64,000 nt of DNA, taken from the NCBI RefSeq assembly GCF_014633365.1, contig NC_068339.1, positions 1,245,001 to 1,309,000 of the forward strand. The letters run 5' to 3'. Under the pieces are notes generated by a model that had not been told where the DNA came from, made no database searches, and worked only from the letters and a program-made list of their open reading frames with translations. This document shows positions 1 to 11,723 of this stretch, piece by piece (positions within the stretch are counted from its first letter, which is position 1; each line of letters begins with the position of its first letter). This DNA comes from Diospyros lotus. Lineage: Eukaryota > Streptophyta > Magnoliopsida > Ericales > Ebenaceae. The position numbers and the translations under genes were made by a program.

Positions 1-1720
1 ACAAATATGAAAGAAACCACATTTGTGGTGCATGAATGAAAGGCAAATAAATAAGTTTATGCTTAAAAATGAGGGTTCAACCCTTAGGCCTCTAAGTTTA
101 CTTCATTTAGATATTTGTGGTCCTATGAGAACTCTAAATTTAGTGAAAAATAATATGTGCTAGTTATTATGAATGATTACTCTAGGTTCACTTAATAATA
201 TTTCTTATATCTAAGAGTGAAACATTTAGCCCATTTGAAATATTTTCAAAAGATAAAAGTATGTGTATTTCAAAAATTAGAAAGTGAACATGGGGATATT
301 TTGAAATGAACAATTCAAGCACTATTGTGAAGAAAAATAATATTTGTCATAATTTTTTTTAGTGCTAGAACAAAATGAGGTAGTTGAAAAGAAATATAGA
401 TCTTTACAGTAAATGGCTAGAATTGTGCTATGTGACAAAATTCCTTTTAGTCTAAGCCATTAACACCTCATGCTACATGTTGAATAGGATTTTTATAAAG
501 TCTATCTTAAAGAAAACCCCTATGAGTTATAAACCAAATATTCCATATTTTCATGTTTTTTGCAATACATGTTTTATCCTTAATAGTGGTAAAAACTCTT
601 TAGAAAATATTTGATGAAAGAATTTTCTTAAGATATTCTACTCAAAGTAAAGCATATAGAGTATTTAATAATATGACTCTAAAAATAGAAGAATCTATTC
701 TAGTTATAGTTAATTATGTGAGGGTTGAAGTTCCAAAACCCAAGGAAGGTGGTGATAAAGAATTAGGATAAAGATTTGAAAAATTCTCATTAGATCATTA
801 GAATCAAATCTATCAAATGATAATAAGCTTAATTGCTTAATGAAGAAAATGTAGCTCATGAAAAGAGAAAATCATCATTTCTAAGAGAAAATGTGTGCAA
901 GATAATGAGATCATAGAAAATGTTTCTAGAAAAATTAGAACAAGATCTTCTCATTAGAAATAAGTGTTAATATGATGTCTTTATATCTCAAGAAAGCCAA
1001 AAAGCATTAAGAAAGCCTTGAATGATGAAAATTGGTTTATGGCTATGCAAGAAGGGCTAAATAAATTTGAAAGAAGTGGTGTATGCAATTGGTTCCAAGA
1101 CCTAAAGATCACCCAACCATATGAACCAAATGATTGTTTAGAATCAAAATGGATAAAAGAGGAATAGAGCTAGATTAGTAGCTTAAGGGTATAGTCAAGA
1201 AAAAGGAAAAGATCATGATGAAACCTAGGCTCCCGTAGCAAGTCTAGAATCCATAAGAATGTTGTTGGCATTAGCATGCCACAAATCCTTTAAGCTCATC
1301 AAGAGAATGTTAAGAGTGTCTTTAAGTGGTTATAAATGAGGAAGTGTATGCGGAACAAACTCTAAATCTTAAGAATCCTCAATATGAGAATTATGTGCTC
1401 AATCTCTCCAAGGCACTATATTGTTGAAAACAAGCCTCTAAGTCATGACATGAAAGTCCTAGCAAGTTTATTCTAGAGGAAGAATCTAAAAGAGGACAAA
1501 TAGATATAACATTACTCTAAGCCTCATAGCAAGGACATTTTATGAATCTACAAATAATCTATGTAGATAATATTTTATTCAAATCCTTAAATAAATTCCT
1601 ATGGAATCAATTTTCCAATCTAATGCAAAGGGAACTTGAGATGAATATAACCCTCATGTCTAAGCAAAATACATCTTCTTAAGAAATTTAATATTTCCAG
1701 CCTCTCAAAAGAGCAGTTCA
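1..1720 (+). pseudogene. Decayed SIRE-type Ty1-copia pol (integrase to reverse transcriptase)
   Basis: The translation, read across several frames, shows a broken copia polyprotein. Near 95-180 it resembles the integrase core (a LLHLDICGP-like stretch, then NDYSRF). Near 1030-1700 it resembles the reverse transcriptase (FERS, VPRPKDHP-like, ARLVA-like, LYVDD-like). The active-site box near 1558-1575 reads IYVDN where the family has YVDD. Stops and frameshifts interrupt every frame, so no protein can be made. The wording of the RT motifs and the downstream G-rich tracts fit the SIRE/Maximus lineage. The 5' LTR, gag and protease would lie left of the window. RNase H is not recognisable after about 1720. 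Confidence 0.85.
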
Positions 1721-2748
1721 TCAAGCTCTTAGATGTTTTAAAAAGTTTATTAACGGCATATAATATTCATGTCTTGAATCATTTATAATGCTATTTTTCT
1801 TGTATGAAATAACTTGATTATCTTTGTGTGACAAATGAATACTTGAGTATAAAATCATGCTTTATTTGCTAAAGGATCATCTTGCTTCTTGAAGTTATCT
1901 ATATGTAATGATCCTATGTGATTACAAGTATGGCTAAGATTATTAAAAGATAAATGTATGTTCTTAAAGCTTATCCTTAATATGTCTTGCATTAAATCTG
2001 CCATAACTTGTTTAGATTTATGTTTTTGGATGACCACTTATTCTTTGAATATATATGTGAGTGCATGTGGTTCATTCCTCAAATTTATGATCATTGTTAT
2101 ATTTTACTCTTATAAAAATCATTTGAATTGAGACAAATTACTATTCTATTTTTATATGAAAAATGTCTTTATATCTTAAAACCTCCCGTATAAGTTTAAA
2201 GGGGAGTCTTTTTCAAAAAGAGTCTTTCTATTTGCTTGAAATGATCTATTTCACTCCTATATTGATCATTTAATGTATATGCCTCTTATATGATGAATGG
2301 CTATGCATTTGATCTAGTGCTTTGATTGTTTAAATATGAGTGATTACTTTGAAAGATATAGATTGGCTCTGATATGATCATGAGTTCCCAAAATGACGTG
2401 CTCAAAAATTATGTTTGATATTAATAATGTCATCTTAAGGGGGAGCTATCTCTAGTTCTTAAAACTATCTTTACTTGATTATGATTCATTTCTATTGAAA
2501 AGATTTTGGTTTAAGGGGGAGATTATTTATTTTAAGATTTGTGAAATCGTTTGGAATATTTTTATTTAAATATGAAGTTTTTCAAACAATCGTTGGGGGA
2601 GAGTTTAGAAGGGGGAGAGAGATTATCTTTTGATTCCAGGAAGAGTCCATTTTTTCAAAAGACTTACTTTTTTGATTTATAACAAAAATGGGGAGAGATA
2701 TATGTTGAAATTGATTTTAAATTTTATCATCATCAAAAAGGGGGAGAT
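1721..2748 (+). other. 3' untranslated part of the SIRE element with repeated polypurine tracts
   Basis: No reading frame is convincing. The stretch carries several AAGGGGGAG-like purine runs (about 2437, 2513, 2594, 2610 and 2738). The last lies directly before the LTR and is the likely polypurine tract for plus-strand priming. Multiple purine runs before the 3' LTR are usual in SIRE-like elements. The part at 2665-2748 is matched in reverse orientation at 32795-32870. Confidence 0.6.
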
Positions 2749-4411
2749 TGATATTTTACTCTTGTGTTTAGTTTTGATGATGAAAAATTTCAAATGTATT
2801 TTTTTTCTCAATCAAAGCATATGGTTTGGAAACAAAAATCAATTTCAAAGTGATTTGTTAAAATGATCTATGATCTTTTATATTATTTGGAGATTAGCAT
2901 AAACAAGTTTTAAGATCTAAAAAGAATCTCCTTGAAATCGTTGGTCAAAATAATTATAAGGCAAAAGACCAACTAGAACATGTTTTTGAAAGTATGTTCA
3001 TTTTAGAAAACTATCTCCTAGTATTTTGATATATAATATCTCTTAGTAATGAAATGGTTTTGATGAATGTCTATATGAAAATCAATTTCTACTATATGGA
3101 TTATATGAATGAGAAAATGCATTTTTAGTATATAAGTCTTAAAGCAAGATATGAAATTTTGAGTATGGATGAAAGAATGATTTGTTTCAAATTATAACTT
3201 TTGATAATCTCAACTTGTTTGTCAAGATTGATTTGTTTCAAATTCTAACTTTTGATTAATTTGTTTCAAATTAAACTTTTGATAATCTCAACTTGCTTTA
3301 AAGATAATCAAAATGAGTTTTTAAAGAATCGAATAAGGATGTATTGAAAATTCAAGTTTTTCTATAGAATAGTCGACTATCAGGATTATTCTGTTGACTA
3401 TGCTTCAAAATAGTTGACTATTTTTTATGTTCTGTCGACTATTTAAGCATCTGTCGACTATTTTAGCATCTGTCGACTATCGAGTAAAAATAGTCGACTA
3501 TGCCTTCTGATCTGTTGACTATTTTTGTTCATGAAATTCAAAAATTTTTTCATATCTCAGCATCTGTCGACTATTGGAATGTGTCTGTCGACTATTGAAA
3601 TTTTGTGTTATAAAATAGTCGACTATTCGTTTTGTCTATCGACTATTTCTTGCTTTAGTTGTAAAAATAGTCAACTATATATTTCTTATGTCGACTATTT
3701 CTTTTTGCAGAAAGCTCCAACGGCTATTTTTTCAAATCCCAACGGCTCCAAACGGCTATATTTCTCTTCAACTTTGTGGGACACTTATATATACATGTCA
3801 TAGATGATCAAGAGAAGGCTAATGGACGGGAATGAATTGAATTGAGCTTACATTTTACACTCGTTTCTATTTACATTCACTGTGCTTCAATTTTCTCTCT
3901 TCAAGGCTATGATCTTAATTTGTTTACATTCATTTAAGCCTTGTATCATTTTTGAGAGACATTGTAACTAAGAGATTCATCTCTTAGATTCTCTCCAACT
4001 ATATATTTCTTGTTTTCCTAGCTTGTATAGCCAGAGGGCCCATTTAAGTGGGAGGTTTTGTAATTCCTAGTCTCGGACTAGAGGACCTACTTGGTTTAAG
4101 TAGGGGGTTTTAGTGGATGGTTTGAAAAATCCTTAGTGAGGAGCTAAGGTAGTGGATTAGGCTTGGGTTAAGCCGAACCACTATAAATCTTGGTGTTCTT
4201 GTGTGCTTGTGTTCTTTAAATCATCTTTATCTTTCCAAGCATTCCTTAATTCCTCACTTGATTCACATTTGTCATTTTATATGCTTCACGTTTTAAATCA
4301 TTAAAACTTCAACCTGTATTAAAAAGTTTTTCAAGTTCTATCAATTAAGTTTTTAAAATAACCAATTCACCCCCCCTCTTGGTGTGTGCCATAGCATCTC
4401 CCGTTCTAACA
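2749..4411 (+). repeat. 3' LTR of SIRE-type copia element
   Basis: The LTR starts TGATATTTTACTC just after the purine tract and ends TTCTAACA, giving the TG...CA termini. It is about 1.66 kb. Its 3' part carries the CAATTCACCCCCCCTC block, also seen in the LTRs at 34246-35748 and, inverted, at 29173-32794. A TATA-like TTATATATA lies near 3785. The flank at 4412 is the interior of a different LTR, so this element inserted into it; the matching left flank is outside the window. Confidence 0.8.
3365..3712 (+). promoter_or_regulatory. Array of GTCGACTAT motifs in the SIRE LTR
   Basis: At least ten copies of GTCGACTAT or its complement ATAGTCGAC, some with one change, occur in about 350 bp and end about 70 bp before the TATA-like box. 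The LTR at 34246-35748 has the same arrangement with GTCGACAGTTT copies. The position suggests an LTR enhancer-like array, but this is inference from placement only. Confidence 0.5.
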
Positions 4412-4582
4412 TGTGCTGCATTCACTTGGGGACATGTTTTGTGTGTGATGAGATGTGTGAGCATCTGCATGACCCGGTTGGTCTTAGAGCTAACCTGGGT
4501 TCTTTAGGTGAGCCAGTGCATTTAGAGGTATATCGCATGTGTAAATTCTTATGTGGGCGTAACATGGCTTGATGCTTGGTTT

Positions 4583-5053
4583 TGAAGGGATTTATCGCAA
4601 CCGAGTCAGACGATCACACAAAAAACCAAGGAAAAATAAGAGAGACACACGAGATTACCCAGGTTCACCCCAAGTTAGGGCTACATCCTGTAAAGAGTTT
4701 TTTACTATATTTTTCGGTTACGGCAGATTCAACAACTTACAATTGAATAAAAGAAGCAAAAATATATATGCCTCAAAAATGGGCCTAAAACCTAAAACAA
4801 TATAAAAAACTCTTAAGTCCAACCATACGGGCCAGCTTACGTAAAAGCCCAAACCCGTCGGGGGGCGCTGCCCCCGAACCCCCGCCCGCTGACCGGGGAG
4901 CGGGACACCCGTGTCGGGGGCGCTGCCCCCGAACCCCCGTATCCCGCGCGTAGGGGTCACATTTAGTTGGGTAACACTTCAGTTCCCCTAAGCTCACGTG
5001 GGCGTACCCGGTGTGAGAAACAAGGGTCCCCGAAGTATTCACCAACTCCAACA
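4583..5053 (-). repeat. 471-bp copia solo LTR, duplication GGTTT
   Basis: The ends are TGAAGG...TCCAACA, or TGTTGGA...CCTTCA on the minus strand, typical of copia LTRs. It is bounded by GGTTT at 4578-4582 and 5054-5058. Removing it rejoins sequence homologous to the LTR at 38974-41791. It contains two copies of the GC-rich motif GGGGGCGCTGCCCCCGAACC (about 4860 and 4917). Confidence 0.75.
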
Positions 5054-5154
5054 GGTTTATGGGGGCTTGTCATCACGTTTATGCTGCAAAAGCCATTGCA
5101 TTTCCCATTTGTTGCACTGCATAGTGAGAATGTGTGACTATAGGTGATGAGTAT

Positions 5155-5310
5155 GGATGGTAGGCGTGACCCACGGTAAGACCTTGGAAGTGAGACACAC
5201 GATAGCGTGGCCCACGAAAAGATCTTGGGGTGAGACCCATGGCGACAATAAGACCCTAGGGTGAGACCCACGATAACATAAAGACCTTGGGGTGAGACCC
5301 ACGGCAACAT
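5155..5310 (+). repeat. Minisatellite of about 30-40 bp units
   Basis: Four to five degenerate copies of a unit containing GACCTTGGGGTGAGACCCAC lie just left of the solo LTR at 5351. The homologous LTR at 38974-41791 does not show this expansion clearly. Confidence 0.55.
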
Positions 5311-5350
5311 ATTATGATGTGAGCGACAGGAATTGACATGTAAGGGAAAT

Positions 5351-7906
5351 TGTAACACCCCGCCCCATCGGAGGGCGTGCCACTATGTTGGGGCCCATCG
5401 TATACATACATAATCCCTTTTCCCTTATACATTTCTCATACATCAAATGCCGTATGTCAAAGGGAAACCCCCCAGCAAATCATTAACAATGCGGAAGTGA
5501 TAATCGAAACCTAATATGGTACATAATCAATTCACTTATATTATATCATAAAGAATTTGTACCATATATTACATCATATCCTCAATACTGAAATACATGA
5601 AGACACGTTTCCCGAGATAACATCTAAACACCCTAGGTACAATCATATGATACCTCGAACATACATAGTCATTTCTCAACAAATAAAATACTAGAATCTC
5701 CTGCTAAATCCATCGGCCACGCCATCACGTGCCATCATATCTCAACCTACTCCTTGCTCTAACTGCAAGTCTCAATTGGAACGTTGAATGTTCCAGGGGC
5801 ATAATCCATTAGAAGATAAAACATCTAGTGAGGGTCCAAAAACATATATATGAATGTATGATGCAATAACATGAACAACGTTTGCCCTTTAATGTAACTT
5901 CCCAGGCCCACCAGCCCGACTAAGAATCCTAGGCAAATCCCGAACCTCTGCATGATAAGCCTAACGTTATTCCCTCAATACCCTAGGGGAATTACGGCTA
6001 CACTGTGGGGGCGATATCCCATTCCCATGCACAAATATCAATATGACTATAATATCATGCCATGCAAATATCCCGACTTTCAATGCAATATGACAAAATG
6101 AACACTGCATTCATAAATAGCATGCATATAAACAATCATATCATAAATATATGTTCTTGTGAGAAAATCACCCACCTTTACCCAAAGATCAAGACATCTC
6201 GAAAAGCGTGCATTGCCTCAATATGGGTGCCTGACCTCGATTCTCGTGCCAACTCTCAAAATTTGCACCAATCACATCATCTTGATTACCTCAATCATAT
6301 AAATGATATTTTATTACTAAATATCTCAATATTCCATTTATTTCTTTTTTCCTTCATTTTCCTTCATTTTTCCTTCTAAAAATCACAATAATTATATCGA
6401 GACTATTTCATCAAATCTATCTTCACAACAATTCATAATTGACTATAGACTTCCAAGGAAAAATACTGGACTTACTCGGATGCTGTATTTTTACGCAAAA
6501 CGAGGCTCTTTGATGCTAGAATCGAAATATCGGGAATCCCAACTTCAGATCTTTTTGCACAAACCTCCGTAAAATAATTTTTCTGAATTTCTAAGAATTT
6601 TTCTGAATTTTTTCCAAGTCCGACGTGCCCGCACTCATTGAGAGTAGGGGAGCGCGTGAAGTCCGGCGCGTGTAACTCACGCGCCGGTCATCTTCTCCGG
6701 CGCCGGCCATGCCGGCGATCTGAGATATCCATGCCATCTTGAAGCCCTCTTCCAGTTGATCCTCATGGCCAAATTTGAGCCTCAAAGGAGCACCGAAAGA
6801 CCTCCCATCTGGGCCTCGAACGTTCGGCCAGGTGGACCGCCTCCCAACTCCGACGAGGCCTCGAAACCCCTCTAAACCTCGACCAAAATACTTCAAATTC
6901 TCCAGAATGCTTCTTCAAGTCATGGGTAACAAAATCCCCATGCTTTGAACTCCGAATTTGTTAGAAAAAAATGATTGATTTGAAGCTTCTTTCTCTCCCA
7001 TTTTTGGCCACTTTGAATGCCTATTTATAGGCAAATCCGAACACCCCAAAGTACTTTTCCGACCTACCCAAGCCTCTTAGAGCTTGAACCTTCCTCAAAT
7101 CGACCTAAATCATCATCACCCGACCGTAAAAAGCCATTTGCAGGCTTCGACCAAGTGACCAAACATTCGGTCGATTTTTCCCTTTTTCTGGCTATTCCAA
7201 TGGTTGATGCTGCCTCTTGCCTTTACAAAAGTTGGTCCCCCGACCACCCTCGTGCAAACCCGTGCTTTAGATGGCCGGTCAGTGACTGTCCGTGCCATGG
7301 TCGGATTTCCTTTGGCCAAGTTTGAAAAATTGTAGTTTGGCCTCTCAACTTTTGGGCTATCTCACTTTGGCCTTTTTCACTTAACCCCTAAACTTTTCAG
7401 TATTGCATTTAGGACCTTCAAGTCCCAAAACATTCATTTGACCCTTGAAGATTCTGAAAAAAATATCGTTTCGGCCTCCATCTAGCAATTTCCAAAAACT
7501 ACACTTAGGCTCGAATCTTCGTTTTGGCCTCAAACCCTCTTGTTTCCTCCTGAAACCTCTGAAGGGTTGTTTCTTATGAAAAATCGAAGCCCCCCTCAAG
7601 CTTCCGTTGACTTTCGAGAAGTCTCCTATAATAATTTGATTTTGCAGCCTAATTGGCAGCTGCCTTTTTGCTGTACTGAAAATCGTTCCTGATCTCATTT
7701 CTTTGGGCGCCATAAATCCTATCTCGGGGTGCTCGTTTATGCCACATCATTTTTCTTTGGTATCTCGGCTCCAGGGCATTCCCAACAGTCGATTTGGTCA
7801 TTTATACGGTAATAAATTACCCTTATACCCTCAATTTATTCTTAAATTCCATTTCTACCCCAAGATAAATTACCCTTGAGTCCTTTAGAATTTCTCGGGT
7901 ATTACA
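5351..7906 (-). repeat. Solo LTR, 2.56 kb, Tekay-like gypsy, duplication GAAAT
   Basis: The termini are TGTAACACCCCGCCC and CTCGGGTATTACA. Perfect 5-bp duplications GAAAT lie at 5346-5350 and 7907-7911. It is the inverted counterpart of the solo LTR at 13582-25374. A TATA-like CCTATAAATAGG reads on the minus strand near 7030, so the minus strand is taken as sense. The flanks rejoin the LTR at 4412-8517. There is no internal region, so it is a recombination remnant. Small open frames inside it are not conserved and are not called. Confidence 0.85.
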
Positions 7907-8517
7907 GAAATGGTATGGAGGTAGCTTATAAAAGACTGCTAACAAGTTTGTGTGTTGGACTTGGGTGCCAGTGTGTGTTTTATGTGAGCCCCAATGACCG
8001 TTTATGTGGAATTTATTATATGTTTGTGTATCTAGAAATAAGGCAGGTATTGGGCATGACATGACGTTGCAATGGCATGAATTGCATGAGGTGTTATGGG
8101 AAGAGTCTTGTCTATACCCTTCAGCCTTTTTTTCATGAGCTTGCTAAGTATTGTGACTCGCTATTGCTTTCTATCATTCCAGGTAAGAGAGCCCTAAGTT
8201 TGCAAGTGCGTTAGATAAAGCTGGGTCCAGATCGTTGAATCATGATAGCAAGTGCAGAGCTTTCCTGAACCTAGGTCCTGGGTATCATTGTGTAATGTTT
8301 TATAATTTTGAGTTAGATAAATGTTATGTAAGCCAAATGGGCACACGGTGATCAGTTGTGTAATGATGATTATAAGATGTTATATAAAAGAAAGATCATG
8401 ATTTTAATAAGGGTTGTGGGAGAGATGTAGTTGTGTTATTATTTGGTATCACTCAAATAATGATCTTCTCACGGATCCTCTATGCGCGGTAGGGGCTTTG
8501 GGAGGCGGGCCGTTAAA

Positions 8518-11500
8518 GAGGGAAATGGAAATTTTTTGGGGGGGAGGGAGGGGATTTCGAGATTGACAGGGGGAGGGGATGGGTTTGCAAGTTGTAGGTT
8601 TTTTATTTTTTTAATTAATTAATTATTAATTAAATTTGAATATTTTTTAAAGTGTTTTTATAAAAAATTATAAGAATATTATATTTAAAAAAAATTAACA
8701 AAATATTAATAAAAATTTTATATTAAAAAAATATTTTATTATTTTGAGAATATCAGGAGAGGGTGATAGGCTTCCGGGGGGGGGATGGGTTTGCAAAGGG
8801 AAAATTTTTGGTTGGTGTGTGTTGTGGGGAGGGGGATTTCATAATTTAATACATATTTTAAATTATGAAAATATTTTATTTTTTATTAATATTTTTTTTT
8901 CCATATCGAAAATTCCTTATAAAAATACTGTAATAAAATTAAAAAAAATATTCACATGCACACATTTTCCCTTTCATGTTTTATAAGAAATAAAATTTGA
9001 TCATTTATTATTTGTATTTATAAATAAATATTTTTAAATTATAGAAAATAAAATGACGTATTTTTATAATTTAAGTATAATATCATAGATACATGGATAC
9101 TCATACATATATAACATTTGTAATTATATGTGGGTAATTTATAAACATTTATTCACACATTTGTAACATTTGAAAATGATATTTTTAGGATAATAATAAT
9201 AATTTTATATGTTAAAAGGTAACATATTTAAAATATTATATATTGATATATTATTTATTTATAAACTTATAACTTATTTATAGGCTTATTTGAAAATTAC
9301 GGTTTTTTTAAATTTATTTTTTAAGTACACTATTTGTATTATTATGAATAATAATTAAATATATGTGTTTGTTCTACTAATTGGATATAAATAAAAAGGA
9401 TAATAATAATATCAAAATCAACTGTCTAACTTGTTTGTTGAATTAATAAAAAATTAAAATATCAAAATACATTATTATAGAAATGTACCACCTGATCATA
9501 TTTGATATATATAAAGTATAATCTTAATTCAAAATCTTAATACAAAATTCAAAGTATATTGATGTAGGATCAAAATATAAACACATGCACAAGAGGAAAA
9601 AAATATTAGAATAATTTTAAATTATAAAAATATTATATTAGGATAATAATATGCTTATAAAGTCAATCAATCAATTAAAATGTTATACTAAAAGAATAAT
9701 AAACGTGTCACTTTAAAATTAATTGATGATTCATTAAATATACGTATTATTATAGTATACAAACTTATATAAATAATATAGAAATTTTGTGAAATTAAGA
9801 TTAATAATTTATATAATTAAATTACTGGCTCAAATAAATCTGTTAAGTAACTAATTATAATCTTATTATACAGAAAAAATATAGTTATCGTTTTATTTTC
9901 TAATGAATCATTTACTTTTTCTATTTTAATGACTAATAAGATTATTAAATAAATTATAATTATAATATCAAAGATTTAAATTGTTTCAATAGAATAAATC
10001 AACGAGTAGAGTGCTAGCCTAGCCTAATTAAATTGTTATGTAATCCTTTAATTCTATAATGTATCTATAATATTTAATAATATTAGTTAAATATATTCAA
10101 TATGAATTAAGTATTTATAATCAAAAAATTATTTTATCATTTCAGATATTAATTAAGATAAACATATATTAGTAATGTACCTCAACCATATGAATTTCAA
10201 TTACTTATTGTTTAAGATTACTTTGAAACCAAATTATTCTGAAAGAATTTTTAAAAGAAAATTGATTAAACAAACACAAATTAAAAATTATTATTAACTA
10301 ATAAAAGGTCTTATTTTTAGTGTTAATTGTGTAATATATCAAGATTTTAAATTTTGATGTATTTTTCTTGGTTTCATCTTTTACTTTAAGAATACTATTT
10401 ATATTTAATATATTAATGTCATTCTATCATATAATTGAGTAAGACAAGTATATAATCAATTGACACCTTAAATGTTTATGTTTTATTTCATTACAAATAA
10501 AACATTAATCAAGTACAATTTTTGTAAAAATTTAACATTAAAGTCATGCATTAGTTGATTAATCTTAAGTCACAATAAATATTTTTATTAACATATTCTA
10601 TTAATGATATATTGATATTATTTAATAATATAAAGCTTGATTCTTTTATATTAAACAATATCTTTATAAAATTATGGATCATTTTATTAATGTATTTATA
10701 AACAAGCATATTCAAACTTATGAATTGTTTTATTAATGTGGTTATAAAAAATATATTTAAAATTATGTATAATATGATTAATAATCAAGATCATGTTCGA
10801 TATATACTACATAGACATTAATTTATAGGGAAATGTATAGCCTTATCATGTTTGTTTGATATATATATAGTTAATCTTAATTCAAAATGTTATTACAAAA
10901 CTCAAAGTAAATACTAGAAACATATGCATGTAGTTTAAATAGAAACATATGCATGTGAAGTGCTATTAAACTATGATGGACAAAAAAAAATAAAAAAGAG
11001 CTAGTATTTCATATTTTTAAGCAAATGATTAATTAATTATTCCAAAACTCAAAGTTATTGAGTGAAATGACAAATATTAATTAATATATGCTAAATAAAT
11101 ACTTATGTAGAATTTAAAAAAATTGTCATTAACTACTAAATCTATGTTAGAAATAGTTTTAAGTTTAAATATTATTAACGATAAATTATTTATTTTATAT
11201 GTAAAATATATACAAATTATCTTTTAAACAATTACTTTATTTATTAAATTTTATAATATTAAAATGTAAGTTTTTTTTACATTTAATAAATATTACTCAT
11301 AGTTAACTATTGCGTAGTTCATATATTTTTTATTTTTTATACATATAAATATAAATTAGTATTTTGGATTAATTTTAACTTAATATATTTATATCAATTA
11401 TTTATTTTTTATTTATATTTAATTTTTTTAACTTAATATATTGTTAATCTTAATATATATATAATTTAATTTTTTTTATATATTTTGGAGTTTTTTTGTT

Positions 11501-11544
11501 TTGTAGTTTTTTTTTATTTTTTATTTTTTACTTAACATTTTTTA
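8518..11544. other. AT-rich spacer without recognisable genes
   Basis: About 3 kb of very AT-rich DNA. G-rich patches at 8530-8580 and 8775-8840 resemble each other (both contain GGGATGGGTTTGCAA). I see no coding frame, tRNA or clear element termini. It may be the interior of the CACTA element ending at 11723, but the other terminus was not found. Confidence 0.5.
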
Positions 11545-11723
11545 TATAATTTTTACTTAGAGATAGATTAAAATCCATCTCAAATTAGAGACAGATATTT
11601 CCCCTCTCTAAATCTGTCTCAAATTACAGATGGATTTAGAGACAGAAAAAATCCATCTCTAATTTGAGACAAATTTTTTCCAGTCTCAAAAATTCGTCTC
11701 TAAATTATTATTTTCTTGTAGTG
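11545..11723 (-). mobile_element. CACTA-type terminus with subterminal repeats
   Basis: Read on the minus strand the sequence begins CACTACAAGAAAAT, the usual CACTA terminus. It is followed by repeated TTTAGAGACRGATTT and TTTGAGACR motifs in both orientations. The motif family differs from that of the terminus at 55198. Only one end is recognised. Confidence 0.65.

Larger units (their letters stand above)
4412..8517 (+). repeat. Interrupted Tekay-like gypsy LTR (left end cut by the SIRE element)
   Basis: Pieces 4412-4582, 5054-5350 and 7907-8517 align in order to the reverse complement of the LTR at 38974-41791. The right end reads GGCGGGCCGTTAAA against that LTR's start TGTAACGGCC. About 1.07 kb of original LTR remains after removing two insertions. 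Sense orientation is inferred by analogy with Tekay LTRs (TGTAAYATCC start, GTTACA end). The left portion would lie beyond the SIRE element, outside the window. Confidence 0.7.

Noticed and set aside
1..4411. A functional copia polyprotein
   Set aside because: Stops and frameshifts occur throughout and the YVDD box is altered.
4720..5358. Overlapping minus-strand frames of 80-131 codons
   Set aside because: They cross the boundaries of a solo LTR and the host LTR, so they are chance frames in GC-rich repeats.
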